A stretch of DNA of 64,000 bases from Nocardia vinacea (GTDB lineage: Bacteria; Actinomycetota; Actinomycetes; Mycobacteriales; Mycobacteriaceae): contig NZ_CP109149.1 of the NCBI RefSeq assembly GCF_035920345.1, forward strand, positions 2,604,001 to 2,668,000, written 5' to 3'. The translations under genes and the position numbers were made by a program. The notes under the pieces were generated by a model. That model saw only the letters and a list, made by a program, of their open reading frames with translations, was not told where the DNA came from and ran no database searches. Below are positions 48,630 to 58,343 of the stretch, one piece after another. Within the stretch, counting starts at the first letter, position 1. The number at the start of each line of letters is the position of its first letter.

Positions 48630-51604
48630 ACGACGCGCCGTGCGCTCACATTCGTCGTGAAATCTGAATAGCTCCGGGAAAAAGTCGACAAGCCAGAGGA
48701 GGCCCGCAACAGATTTTCCACGGCGCCCAGCAGAACGGCCGAGCGCTCACCATCGCGATCGGCGGCGATCCAGGCCTGCCCCTCGAGATCGACGGCCGTG
48801 ACGAGAGGGCTGCGCGCGGACCGGCTGACTCGCAGCGATTCCTGCAGCAACTGGAGTGCGTCGGACCGCTCGCCCTGCTGCAAGACGGCAATGCCCTTCG
48901 CCCCCAGGGCGGCCGAGCGAAACAACGATTCGCCGCGCGCTTCGGTGATGGAAACAATTCGATCGTGATACTCGATCGCCCGCCGTTTGTCCCCCTGCAG
49001 AGCATGTGCCCAACCGAGCAACACCAACGTAGCGATATGGAGGTGTCCCCGCAGGTTCGAGCTGAACACTTCGACGGCACGCTCGAGGCAGGAGACCGCG
49101 CGAGCGGGTTCATTCCTATACAGCGCCAAAGTGCCCTCGGCCTTAGCAATCAGCGCCTGGTTCAGAGGAGTGGGATCCTGTTCGGCCAGTGCGCGTCCTT
49201 CGTCCAGTAAGGCACCTGCTGACTGAAAGTCCCGCTGCATCGCGGCTGCGTTACTGCTGTCATGAAGCGCCCTGACACGGTCGGGTATCGATCGTGCGGC
49301 GGGGTTGGCAAGGGCGCGGCCGAGCCAGCGTCTGGCCTCACCCCACAGGCCCCGAAAACCCCAGAACACAGTAGCCAACACGGCCGCAATGCGTAGCCCA
49401 GCCACGGCCGATTCCGCACTGTCCTCGGACGTGCAGAACTCGAGCGCGTCCAGCAGGTTTGGTTGTTCACGGTCGAGCCGGGTCAACCAGTAGGGCTGCC
49501 GGTCACTGATCCAGCCGGCCTCGGCATCCAGCGCCAGCCGCTCGTACCAGTCGCGGTGCCGTCGACGCAGATCCTCGTATTCGCCGGACTCTTGCAACTT
49601 CTCCCGACCGTAGTCGCGAATCGTCTCGAGCATCCGGAAGCGCACGGCGTCCTCCAGCGTCTCCCGGTTTACGATCGACTTGTCCACCAGGGAAGACAAC
49701 GCATCCAACAAACTCTCGAGCTCCAGGTCCGCACCGCACACCCGTTCGGCGGCGTCGAGTTCGAAGCCGCCGGCGAATACCGACAATCGGGCCCATAGCC
49801 GCTGCTCGGCCGGCGTGCACAATTGGTAGCTCCAGTCGATGCACCAACGCAGCGTCTGCTGCCGCTTCGGCGCGGTGCGACTGCTGCGGGTCAGCAGCGC
49901 GTACCGGTCGCTGAGCCGCGCCAGGATCTGCTCGGGCGACATGGTGCGCATCCGTGCCGCGGCAAGTTCGATCGCCAGCGGCAACCCGTCCAGCCGCGAA
50001 CAGATACCGGCCACAGCGGCCTTGTTGTCGTCGGTGAGTTCGAAGCCCGGTACGACCAGCGCGGCGCGTTCGGCGAATAATGTCAACGCGTCGTATTTAG
50101 GCAATCCCCGCAGCGTCGGCTCACCGTCGGTGCCCGGAACAGTCAGCGGCAGCACCCGCAGCACTGCTTCCCCGGCGATGTCGAGCGGCTCGCGGCTGGT
50201 GACCAGAATCCGCAGGCTCGGACACGCCAGCAACAATGTTTCGACCAGCTCCGCCAACGCCTCCACAACCTGCTCGCCATTGTCCACAACGAGCAACGTT
50301 TCCCGGGAACACAGGAACTCGACCAGCACGTGCTGCATCGGTCGAGCCGAATCGTCCCGCAGGCCCAGCGTGGACGCCACGACGCCGATCAGCAGTGCCG
50401 GGTCTCGCACGTCGCCCAGCTCGATCACCCATGCCCCGTCGGGGAAATCGCGTCGCGCGTTCGACGCCGCCCGCAGCGCCAGCCGGGTCTTGCCGACACC
50501 ACCGATCCCGGCCAACGTCACCAGCCGCGACACCGACAGCAAAGCCTTGATCTCCGACACCTCGGTACGGCGGTCGACGAAACTGGTCAACTCCAGCGGC
50601 AGCTCACCAGTGCTGCCGCGACCCCCCGTTGTCTGCGGCCCAGACCATACCTGCGACGGCGGCGTGTGCTCGTGCGGCCCGCTGTCCGGTGTCCGCAGCG
50701 CCATCTCGCCCACCTGATATCCGTGACGCCGCTGTACCTGGCGGATGGCCTCACCTACCTCGGTCGCCGACGGCCGCCGCTGTGGATCCCGGCCCATCGC
50801 CGATTCCACCACCGCCGACAAGTCATCAGGAATACCGCTATCCCGCAGATCCGGCACCGGCTGGCTGGTGATCCGCAAAAACTGGGCTACCACCTGCTCA
50901 CCGCTACGACGCTCGAACGCGGCATGCCCGGTCAGCGCGCAGAACAAGGTCGCACCCAGCCCATAGACATCCGCCGCCGGTGTCGCGGCTTCGCCACCGA
51001 GCACCTCCGGGGCGGTGAACGCCGGCGACCCGGTCAAGATGCCCGTCGCTGTCTGGAAACCGCCGGACATGCGCGCGATACCGAAATCGGTCAACGCCGG
51101 CTCCCCGTAATCGGTCAGCAGAATATTTCCCGGCTTCACATCCCGATGCACGATCCCGAGCCGATGCGCGCTCTCGAGCGCGCCCGCGATCTTCACCCCG
51201 ATCCACAACACCGTCTCCACCGGCACCCGGCCCTGCCGACGAACCCACGCATCCAGCGAATCCAACGGGTGATACGGCATCACCAGATACGGATGGCCGC
51301 TCGCGGTGACACCCACCTGCAGCACCGTGACGATATTCGGATGCCCGGTCAGTCGGCCCATCGCCTGCTGCTCGCGGAAGAACCGCTCCCGATTGTCTTC
51401 GTCCAGCTCATCGGTCAGCACCTTCACCGCAACCGTGCGGTCCAGCGCCACCTGCCTGCAGCGATACACCACACCGAAACCACCGCGGCCGATCTCCGCG
51501 GCATCCTCGAACCCGGACGCACTCAACTCCACCGCGACGGGCATGCTCACGTCACGTTGGGTCCGCGGCGGATCATCGCCGACCATCAGCGGCGTGCGAT
51601 CCAC
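48572..51604 (-). CDS. Ser/Thr kinase - STAND ATPase - TPR regulator (LuxR end lost to frameshift)
   Basis: A 1010-codon frame. Residues about 30-290 are a Ser/Thr kinase: IGRGGFGVVYR, VAVKVL, HRDVKPGN, TDFGIARM, SPAFTAPEV. A STAND/NB-ARC type ATPase comes next, with P-loop LAGIGGVGKTRLA, Walker-B LLVVDNGEQVVEAL, sensor ILVTSREPL and GLPLAIELAAARM. TPR-like helices fill about 620-970. The expected C-terminal LuxR domain lies in the other frame, and the last 36 residues here (from SRSYSDFTT) are out-of-frame. The family is a cytosolic one-component regulator, like mycobacterial cyclase-ATPase-LuxR proteins with a kinase as input domain. The start is uncertain (GTG 51604 or ATG 51544). It is divergent from another kinase gene. 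Confidence 0.85.
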   Translation of the reverse strand: MDRTPLMVGDDPPRTQRDVSMPVAVELSASGFEDAAEIGRGGFGVVYRCRQVALDRTVAVKVLTDELDEDNRERFFREQQAMGRLTGHPNIVTVLQVGVTASGHPYLVMPYHPLDSLDAWVRRQGRVPVETVLWIGVKIAGALESAHRLGIVHRDVKPGNILLTDYGEPALTDFGIARMSGGFQTATGILTGSPAFTAPEVLGGEAATPAADVYGLGATLFCALTGHAAFERRSGEQVVAQFLRITSQPVPDLRDSGIPDDLSAVVESAMGRDPQRRPSATEVGEAIRQVQRRHGYQVGEMALRTPDSGPHEHTPPSQVWSGPQTTGGRGSTGELPLELTSFVDRRTEVSEIKALLSVSRLVTLAGIGGVGKTRLALRAASNARRDFPDGAWVIELGDVRDPALLIGVVASTLGLRDDSARPMQHVLVEFLCSRETLLVVDNGEQVVEALAELVETLLLACPSLRILVTSREPLDIAGEAVLRVLPLTVPGTDGEPTLRGLPKYDALTLFAERAALVVPGFELTDDNKAAVAGICSRLDGLPLAIELAAARMRTMSPEQILARLSDRYALLTRSSRTAPKRQQTLRWCIDWSYQLCTPAEQRLWARLSVFAGGFELDAAERVCGADLELESLLDALSSLVDKSIVNRETLEDAVRFRMLETIRDYGREKLQESGEYEDLRRRHRDWYERLALDAEAGWISDRQPYWLTRLDREQPNLLDALEFCTSEDSAESAVAGLRIAAVLATVFWGFRGLWGEARRWLGRALANPAARSIPDRVRALHDSSNAAAMQRDFQSAGALLDEGRALAEQDPTPLNQALIAKAEGTLALYRNEPARAVSCLERAVEVFSSNLRGHLHIATLVLLGWAHALQGDKRRAIEYHDRIVSITEARGESLFRSAALGAKGIAVLQQGERSDALQLLQESLRVSRSARSPLVTAVDLEGQAWIAADRDGERSAVLLGAVENLLRASSGLSTFSRSYSDFTTNVSARRVVCSATEDSMRHSGAANPWE

Positions 51605-51925
51605 TCGGCATGTGCACCGAAACCGGGCACCATCTGCTCACCCTTCCGACAATGCCCAGCGTATCGCCAACAAAGGTGAACGGCCCGCCGGTCCGCATCG
51701 CGACTCCCGGGGGCCGACCGGTTCGAATATCGGTCGGTCGACCGTTGGTGGTCGAAGCGGTTGCGAGAATCAGGGCAGCCGAGGCCTGGTTCGCCAAACG
51801 AGGTCGGGGGTGGACAAATGCCCACAAGGGCGAAAGGCTGTTGGTGAAGTGCCAGCTACTCCCCCGGAGGGATCCGAAACCCCTCGGTGCGGGAGCCGGG
51901 CTCGACCACTTCGAAGCGAGCGACG
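51605..51925. promoter_or_regulatory. Divergent promoter region between two kinase genes
   Basis: About 320 bases separate the two kinase starts. The region has GC-rich sequence with a CGGTCGACCG palindrome (51735-51744) and GGTCGGTCG repeats, but no clear -10/-35 pair. No gene is supported here. Both kinases could be controlled from it. Confidence 0.3.
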
Positions 51926-54175
51926 ATGAATCAGAACCTCGGAGCGAACACACCCGGCGTCGGTGTAGCCCGCGCGACAGCAACGCAGACCGCGTTGACG
52001 ACTCTGGTTGCCCAGTTCGCCGGGGACTGGAAAGCATCGAGCGAACCGCCCGATTTGTCGGCGCATCTGCCCCTCGAGCCCGCGCTGCGGCGGACCACGT
52101 TGATCGAGCTGATCAAAGTCGATCTGCACGAACGGTGGCAGCGCAGCGACGACGCGCTGCGCCTGGCCGACTATCGCGAGCAGTTCCCGGAATTGGGCAC
52201 TGCCCCGTTGCCGCCGGATCTCGTCTACGAGGAGATCAGTGCCCGCAGCTGCCGCAACGACGTCGACCTCACCGAGTACGAGCACGACTATCCGAACCAA
52301 ATGGCCCGCATCACCGAGACTTTCGATGTCGGCGGTCTGCGCAGCACGCTGCTGGCCGACCCCAAGGCGCTCGATGCCCTCGAGGCCATCGGTACGGGCG
52401 CCTCGGTCGACGATTTCGATCTGCTGCTGCCGCTCGGCCGCGGCGCCTTCGCGCGCGTATTCCTGGCCCGGCAGCGATCGATGAGCCGGCTGGTGGCAGT
52501 GAAGATCTCCCGCGACCGCGGCACCGAACCGCAGACGCTGGCCCAGCTCGACCACGACTACATCGTCCGCGTCTTCGATCAGCGTCAGCTCGCCGAACAG
52601 CATCTGAAGCTGATGTACATGCAGTACGTGCCCGGCGGCACCCTGCTGGGCGTCCTGCGGCAACTGCGCAGCACCCCACCGGAACGACGTAGCGGCAAGC
52701 TGCTGCTGCAGGCCATCGACGCCGCCACCACCAGCGGTGGCGTGCTCGAGCCGCAGAACTCGCCCGCGCGCGCGGAACTGGAACAGCTCACCTGGCCGGA
52801 AACCGTAGCCCGGTTGGGCGCCCGGCTGGCCGCCGCGCTCGATTACGCCAACCACCACGGTGTGCTGCACCGCGACATCAAACCCGCAAATGTGCTGCTG
52901 ACCGCCGACGGCCAGCCCAAACTGGCCGACTTCAACATCAGCTTCAGCCGCCACCTGCCCGGTGCGAACCCCGTCGCCTACTTCGGCGGATCCCTGGCCT
53001 ACATGTCCCCCGAACAGCTCGAGGCCTGCCACCCCACCCTGGCCACCACTGCGGCCGATCTCGATACCCGCAGCGACCTCTACTCGCTGGCTGTGGTCCT
53101 GTGGGAACTACTCACCGGACGGCGACCGTTCGACGACGGCTTCGGAGCAGGCGAATCGGAGCAATCGTTGCAGGCAATGGTCGATCGACGCCGCCGGATC
53201 GACGATGCGAACCTCGAAGCCGACCTGCCCCCGGACTGCCCGGCCCTCCTGCGTCATGCACTACTCACCTGCCTTGCGCCCGACCCCGCCGACCGCTACC
53301 CCGGCGGCGCGGAACTGGCCCAGCAGCTGGAATTGAGCCAGGACCGGGCCGCCCGCGACCTGGTCGACCCGCCCGCACACAGCCTGCGGGCACGGCTGCG
53401 CATGCGGCCGATCCCGGTGGTGATTCCGGCAAGCATGTTCGGCCAGGTCGCGGCGGGACTGTACCTGTCGGCGCACAACGTCCGCCTGATCCAACTCGAA
53501 CTGGGCTCCGAGGCTGCCGGGCGGCTGACCCACCTGGGGTACGTGGTGATCGCGATCTCCTATCCGGTCGCCATCGCAGGCCTGCTGTACTGGTGCCGCA
53601 ACGTCTTTCTGGTGCCCGACGGCCTGCGCCGGGGCAAGCAATTCGACGAGGCCACCCTCGCTCGGGCGCGCGCCGACACCCTGGCCTGCGGCGACCGAAT
53701 CGCGGCAGTCGCGTTTATCGGATGGATCCTGGCCATGGTTATCTTCGCGGTGAAGCTGCTGACGCTGGGGCCGATACCTGGTGGCCTGCTGGCGAATCTG
53801 ATTGCCTCGAGCCTCGTCGCGGCCGCAGTGGCGGTCGTGTACACGTACTTTCCGGCCACCTTTTTCGTCTTGCGCTGGTACTACCCGGGTTTGGTCGCCG
53901 CCGGTCACATCTCCCCCGACGACGCTCCCCGGCTGCATCGGCTGATCCGGCGCAGCCGCGTGTATCTCGGTGTGGCAGCATCGGTTCCGCTGATCGGCGT
54001 GTCGTTGGGGCTGATATTCCTGACTCCGCATCAGCAGCACACGGTGATCGGCTCGATAGTAGCCCTGTGTATCGGTGGGTTCATCGCGTTCGCCGTCGCC
54101 CTGCGCACCTTCTACGCCCTGCAATCGGATCTGGCGGCCCTCGAGCGCATCGTGAACCCGCATTACCGCACCTGA
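51926..54175 (+). CDS. Membrane Ser/Thr protein kinase with polytopic C-terminus and DFN motif
   Basis: A 749-residue protein. An acidic helical N-terminal region of about 160 residues is followed by a kinase domain: LLPLGRGAFARVF near residue 168, VAVKISRD, HRDIKPANVLL near 313, ADFNISFSR (DFN in place of the usual magnesium-binding DFG), YMSPEQLEA, SDLYSLAVVLWELLTGRRPF. Residues about 490-745 hold six hydrophobic segments, e.g. LGYVVIAISYPVAIAGLLYW and VAASVPLIGVSLGLIFL. Catalytic Lys, HRD-Asp and DF(N)-Asp are all present, so activity is possible. The kinase domain faces the cytosol in front of a membrane domain of unknown kind. An earlier GTG/ATG frame to 51887 is less likely. Confidence 0.87.
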   Translation: MNQNLGANTPGVGVARATATQTALTTLVAQFAGDWKASSEPPDLSAHLPLEPALRRTTLIELIKVDLHERWQRSDDALRLADYREQFPELGTAPLPPDLVYEEISARSCRNDVDLTEYEHDYPNQMARITETFDVGGLRSTLLADPKALDALEAIGTGASVDDFDLLLPLGRGAFARVFLARQRSMSRLVAVKISRDRGTEPQTLAQLDHDYIVRVFDQRQLAEQHLKLMYMQYVPGGTLLGVLRQLRSTPPERRSGKLLLQAIDAATTSGGVLEPQNSPARAELEQLTWPETVARLGARLAAALDYANHHGVLHRDIKPANVLLTADGQPKLADFNISFSRHLPGANPVAYFGGSLAYMSPEQLEACHPTLATTAADLDTRSDLYSLAVVLWELLTGRRPFDDGFGAGESEQSLQAMVDRRRRIDDANLEADLPPDCPALLRHALLTCLAPDPADRYPGGAELAQQLELSQDRAARDLVDPPAHSLRARLRMRPIPVVIPASMFGQVAAGLYLSAHNVRLIQLELGSEAAGRLTHLGYVVIAISYPVAIAGLLYWCRNVFLVPDGLRRGKQFDEATLARARADTLACGDRIAAVAFIGWILAMVIFAVKLLTLGPIPGGLLANLIASSLVAAAVAVVYTYFPATFFVLRWYYPGLVAAGHISPDDAPRLHRLIRRSRVYLGVAASVPLIGVSLGLIFLTPHQQHTVIGSIVALCIGGFIAFAVALRTFYALQSDLAALERIVNPHYRT

Positions 54176-54222
54176 CCGCTGAACGACCTGTCATTGATCG
54201 CTGACACCATGGGGTGATATTT

Positions 54223-55125
54223 ATGCGAACGGACGGAGACAGCTGGGACATCGTGACGAGCGTGGGGCTGACCGCCCTGGGCGTCGCCACGTTTCGCGCA
54301 CGCGAGACGCTCGATCCCGAGCCGATGATCCACGACGACTACGCGGCGTGGTTCGTCGAGGCGGCGGGTGAACCGCACTTTCTGCAGAAACTGGACGAAC
54401 CGGCGTCGGGGGGCTCGGTCGGATTGTTCGGGCGGTTCATAGGGATTCGGACAAAGTTCTTCGACGAGTTCTTCGCCGCGGCATGGCAGCAGGGTATGCG
54501 GCAGGCAGTGATCCTGGCATCCGGTCTCGACGCGCGGGCCTATCGACTGGATTGGCCCGCGGGCACGGTCGTCTTCGAGATCGATCAGCCCGGTGTGCTG
54601 GAGTTCAAGAACCGGGTGCTCGCCGAGCACGGTGCCGTGGCCACGGCCGATCGGCGCGCGCTGGCGGTCGATCTGCGCGACGACTGGCCCGCCGCGCTCA
54701 CTGCTGCGGGTTTCGATCCCGGGCGGCCGGCGGCGTGGTCGGCCGAGGGGCTCTTGCCTTTCCTGCCGGGTTCGGCACACGACGCACTGTTCGAACGCAT
54801 CGACGCCCTGTCCGCGCCCGCCAGTTGCGTGGCCGCCGACGACTTCGGCCGCGGCATGGACCAGCACCACTTCGACATGGAGGAAAGGTTCTTCGGCAGC
54901 AACCCGTTCGGCAACCTGAACGTGCGCGACCTGTGGTACGACGACACCCGCGTCGATCCCGGGGACTGGCTGTCTCGGCACAGCTGGTCGGTCCACCGCG
55001 TCACCCCCTTCGACCTGGCCGCCGGCTACGGCCGTCCGATCACCGACTTGCCCACCGACCTGCCCGCCGAGCTGCTCGACCGGCTGCAGCAGGCGTCCTA
55101 CGTATCCGCCGAGAAGCACCGGTGA
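54223..55125 (+). CDS. SAM-dependent methyltransferase, TIGR00027 / leucine carboxyl methyltransferase-like family
   Basis: A 300-residue class I methyltransferase of the large mycobacterial and Nocardia paralogous family. Hallmarks are WDIVTSVGLTALGVATFRARE, RTKFFDEFF, VILASGLDARAYRLDWP (SAM-binding motif I) and VVFEIDQPGVLEFK. The expected late block AWSAEGLLPFLPGSAHDALFERIDAL is present. The methyl acceptor is unknown in almost all members; relatives resemble protein or polyketide O-methyltransferases. ATG 54223 is chosen with GGGGTG upstream, and GTG 54214 is possible. It lies between the membrane kinase and the convergent acyltransferase. Confidence 0.92.
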   Translation: MRTDGDSWDIVTSVGLTALGVATFRARETLDPEPMIHDDYAAWFVEAAGEPHFLQKLDEPASGGSVGLFGRFIGIRTKFFDEFFAAAWQQGMRQAVILASGLDARAYRLDWPAGTVVFEIDQPGVLEFKNRVLAEHGAVATADRRALAVDLRDDWPAALTAAGFDPGRPAAWSAEGLLPFLPGSAHDALFERIDALSAPASCVAADDFGRGMDQHHFDMEERFFGSNPFGNLNVRDLWYDDTRVDPGDWLSRHSWSVHRVTPFDLAAGYGRPITDLPTDLPAELLDRLQQASYVSAEKHR

Positions 55126-55146
55126 ACCCGGACCTGCCTGGCCCGC

Positions 55147-57321
55147 TCAGCCGTTGGCCAGCGCACGGTCAGCGAGTGCGGCGATGACCGGTCCGAGTGT
55201 TCTGGCGTAACTGACAGTGAGGTGATTGTCGTCGCGGTACACCAGGTTGTCACCGATGATGAGGGGGCAGCTGGCGGCGGTACAGAACAGCGAGGTCAGA
55301 TCGGCGTACTGGCCGCCGCCGGTGGTAGCTGCCGCGTGCTCAGCCGCCATACCCGCGTCATCGACCGCGTCCGGCCGCGCCGGCGTGCATGCCGCGGCAT
55401 TGTCGATATGTTCGGACAGGCACGCAGGCACGGTGGTGTGCGGATCGGGGATCGACCCGAGAACGAGGACCGCCGCTCCGGTCGCTCGCAGCTGGCCGAC
55501 CAGGCGGTTCAGGCTGTCGATCCAGGCCTGGTCGTAAGAGACGAAGCCGAAATCGGCGCCGTAGCGCCGGGACATGCTCACCACGATCAGCCGGGGGTGT
55601 TCGGCCCGCAACCTGGTCAGGATCTGGCCGCGCCACTGCTCGCATTCGGTGTACTCCCGGCCCAGATAAGGGCTGGTGATGGGCAAGCCGAGCAACGGAC
55701 AGGTGACCTTGGCCATGGTTTCCAGCCGCCAGTGCCGCTGCGCGGCGATCGACTCGAACGCCGGATGCCACATCGCGGCGTGTGAATCACCGACCAGGGC
55801 CACTGTCGTGGCCGAGTCCGGATCGCCGGAGGCGCACTCGGCCTGTCCCACGTCACGCCACGATCGCACGCAGCCGTCGACGAACACGCCCGCCTTGTCG
55901 CCGGGCGCGTCGGCCAGTGCGGGGGTGAGATTCGAAGGGACAGCGCGGATTTCGGCCGAGGCAGCGACTGCGGCCTGCGTCTGTGCGGTCAGCTGCCCGA
56001 CCGCCTCGTCGCGCGCGACCGCGCTGAGGGTGGCCGGCGCGGCCGGCGTGGCGAGTGTGAGAGCCGCGGCCGCCGCGCCGCGGCCGACCGGGACGGGAAT
56101 GAGCACGAGCAGCATCAGTGCCACACCACCGGCGACCGCGGTGATCGCGCCGCCACAGGCGAGGCTACGTGCGGCCGACCCTCGCAATGGGGCGGCGAAG
56201 CGAACCGGGTTCTCGACCAGCCAAAACGTGAGCATGGCGAGTCCGCCTGCCATCATGACCGCGCCCATCGAGCCACTCCGTCCGAGTTGGTGACCGAGCG
56301 CGCACGGCGCCAGCAGTAATACCGGCCAGTGCCACAGATACCAGGAGTACGACACGCGGCCGATCGCCCGCATTACCGGCGCCGCCAGTCCGCGACCGAG
56401 CCCGAATCGTGTTTCCACACAACCCGATACGATCACCAGTGCGGTACCGAGAACGGGCAGCAGGGCCGCAGTGCCCGGATACGGGGTCTTCCCGTTCAGC
56501 TGGGTACACGCAGCAACGATCAGGGTCAGACCGATCCATCCGGCAGGGGCGGCGACCGGTTTCGGCAACCGGGACCACACGCCGACCGACAGCGCGATCA
56601 TGCCGCCGGCGCCGAGCTCCCAGGCCCGTGTCGGCAGCGAGAAGAACGCCCACGGTGGCAGCGTGCGGGTCCAGGTCAGCGAGAGCGCGAAGGAGAGCGC
56701 GGTGACAACCGCAAGAACGACCAGGTACGGGAACACAGCGGCCGATCCGATTCCGCGCCGCCGCGCGAACCAGGCCGTGCCGGCGATCAGCGCGGGCCAC
56801 AACAAATAGAACTGCTCCTCCACACCGAGCGACCAGAAGTGCTGAAACGGCGACGGGAGCGTGTCGCCGGCAAGGTAGTCGGTGCCGTGCAGCGCGAGCC
56901 GATAATTCCCGGCGTACAAGGCGCTGGCGATCCCATCGCCGAGGACCTGGCGAGCCTGCAGCGGCGGCAGCAGTACCGCCGCACCGATCGCGGTGGCAAC
57001 CACCACGACACCCGCCGCGGGCAGTAGACGGCGGGCCCGCGCGCCGTAGAACCGGAGCAGCCCGACAGTGTCGGCGGAAGCCGCTTCCCGCCAAAGGATT
57101 CCGGTGACGAGGAAGCCGGAAATGACGAAGAAGACATCGACACCGACGAATGCGCCCCCGAGCCCGGGCGTGTTCGCATGAAAAAGCACAACGGCCAACA
57201 CGGCGACTGCTCGCAACCCCTCGATGTCGGGCCGAAATGTCTTGCGCGGTGTCGCACTGGGTGCCTGATCAACCCGCCGATTTATCAATCCGCCGCTCGC
57301 CGCCACCGTCATGCGCGGCAT
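55147..57321 (-). CDS. Acyltransferase-3 / SGNH fusion membrane protein (OafA-like)
   Basis: A 724-residue membrane enzyme that transfers acyl groups to extracytoplasmic glycans or lipids. The first 400 residues are the ten-helix acyltransferase-3 domain: FRPDIEGLRAVAVLAVVLFHA, GVDVFFVISGFLVTGILWRE, PFQHFWSLGVEEQFYLLWP, YSWYLWHWPVLL. The last 270 residues form an exported SGNH domain: VALVGDSHAAMWHPAFES has the Ser, CPLLG... with TECEQW the Asn-containing region, and RDDNHLT the catalytic Asp-His. Cysteines there suggest an external location. In mycobacteria related enzymes acylate arabinogalactan, LAM or peptidoglycan. The target here is unknown. Confidence 0.92.
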   Translation of the reverse strand: MPRMTVAASGGLINRRVDQAPSATPRKTFRPDIEGLRAVAVLAVVLFHANTPGLGGAFVGVDVFFVISGFLVTGILWREAASADTVGLLRFYGARARRLLPAAGVVVVATAIGAAVLLPPLQARQVLGDGIASALYAGNYRLALHGTDYLAGDTLPSPFQHFWSLGVEEQFYLLWPALIAGTAWFARRRGIGSAAVFPYLVVLAVVTALSFALSLTWTRTLPPWAFFSLPTRAWELGAGGMIALSVGVWSRLPKPVAAPAGWIGLTLIVAACTQLNGKTPYPGTAALLPVLGTALVIVSGCVETRFGLGRGLAAPVMRAIGRVSYSWYLWHWPVLLLAPCALGHQLGRSGSMGAVMMAGGLAMLTFWLVENPVRFAAPLRGSAARSLACGGAITAVAGGVALMLLVLIPVPVGRGAAAAALTLATPAAPATLSAVARDEAVGQLTAQTQAAVAASAEIRAVPSNLTPALADAPGDKAGVFVDGCVRSWRDVGQAECASGDPDSATTVALVGDSHAAMWHPAFESIAAQRHWRLETMAKVTCPLLGLPITSPYLGREYTECEQWRGQILTRLRAEHPRLIVVSMSRRYGADFGFVSYDQAWIDSLNRLVGQLRATGAAVLVLGSIPDPHTTVPACLSEHIDNAAACTPARPDAVDDAGMAAEHAAATTGGGQYADLTSLFCTAASCPLIIGDNLVYRDDNHLTVSYARTLGPVIAALADRALANG

Positions 57322-57666
57322 TGTTACCGATCGCCCCAGTTAAGTCACGGCAACTCACCGCGCACCAGGCTGCCCGACCTCGATTTTTCGCCTCCACAGG
57401 CAGACGGAGTTCGAGATCGGGATTTCACTATGCGTCGAGACCACGGCGTGGATGCGTGCCGCGAAATGCGCACTCTCCGTGGCAGATCCGCACCTCACCG
57501 TGGGCTACGCTGCCAAAGCGCGCGTGGGTGGCTGGGGCTGATGCGGAATGGTCTCGTCGGACTCGGCCTGAAACGAAACACCACCAGCGCCCGCGCGATC
57601 GAGGAAATCCAGGCCGACGACCGTGGTGCGGGAAGCGCGGTCCATCCCGGGAAGGCGGAAAGCAGT
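57322..57666. promoter_or_regulatory. Divergent gap with no recognisable gene
   Basis: Reading frames through this 345-base stretch extend the next gene's frame upstream (to 57178), but composition is Arg/Cys-rich and not coding-like. A plausible later start (MRNGLVGLGLKRNTTSARAIEE at 57541) cannot be excluded. Nothing else is seen except the GGCGGAAAG ribosome binding site before 57667. Confidence 0.3.
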
Positions 57667-58077
57667 ATGCCGCGAACGATTCTCTACCCATCCGACGAAC
57701 TGATCCGCACCGTGACCGCTACCTTGCTCGGAGCCAACGAGCAGTCGGACTCGGCTCCCCTCTTTTTCGGCCTCACCCTGGCGGGTCCGGATCAGATCGG
57801 CGTTCTCACGCTGCCGACGTCTGCTGATCCGCCGTTCCAGGATTTGGCGACGCTGATCTTCTCGCGGGCCCCCCGTAAGACACTGTGGGGGTTCGGATTC
57901 CACGCGGAAGCGGCTGTGATGCGGACCGCCGACGCACGGGGCAATCTCTGGTCGGCGGCCCGGGAGCACCGCGGTGCCGATGTCGTGGAAACATTCCGGT
58001 CGGCCGATCACGGTGTGCCGGACGATCCGATCGATCGAGAGCTGTGGGTCGCCGCACTGGCTCTCGCAGCGCTCTGA
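57667..58077 (+). CDS. Small protein of unknown function
   Basis: A 136-residue protein beginning MPRTILYPSDELIRTVTATLLG. It has no signal peptide or membrane segment. Residues such as LFFGLTLAGPDQIGVLTLPTSADPP and TLWGFGFHAEAAVMRTADARGNLWSAARE look like a mixed alpha/beta fold, but I recognise no family. The start has GGCGGAAAG seven bases upstream. It lies 266 bases upstream of the NRPS on the same strand with no visible terminator, so a shared transcript is possible but not shown. Confidence 0.6.
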   Translation: MPRTILYPSDELIRTVTATLLGANEQSDSAPLFFGLTLAGPDQIGVLTLPTSADPPFQDLATLIFSRAPRKTLWGFGFHAEAAVMRTADARGNLWSAAREHRGADVVETFRSADHGVPDDPIDRELWVAALALAAL

Positions 58078-58343
58078 GTGACTCCCCGCCGGATACAGAA
58101 TCTCAGGACTGCTCCGCGTTCGGGTGGCTATCGATCCAGCAACCGGTGAGCGCCCTGCCCCGGATGTAACCCGTGTGACGTCATGACGCCGCCGCCTGTG
58201 ATTTGATAGGGCACAAATACTCCAAAATCGATTCCTTCTCGCTTTGTTCGACACTGGTTCGCCAACGGTGTGCCGGGATCCGGCCGGGTTCGTGGGTTTC
58301 GGCAAGACCTGTGGGCTGGACGCGAGAGGACTGTAGTACTCGA

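Noticed and set aside
57178..57666. N-terminal extension of the small protein at 57667
   Set aside because: It would overlap the start of the divergent acyltransferase gene and has non-coding composition. The ATG at 57667 has a ribosome binding site.
58176..58183. TGACGTCA palindrome upstream of the NRPS
   Set aside because: It is an eight-base palindrome, too short to call an operator without recurrence data.
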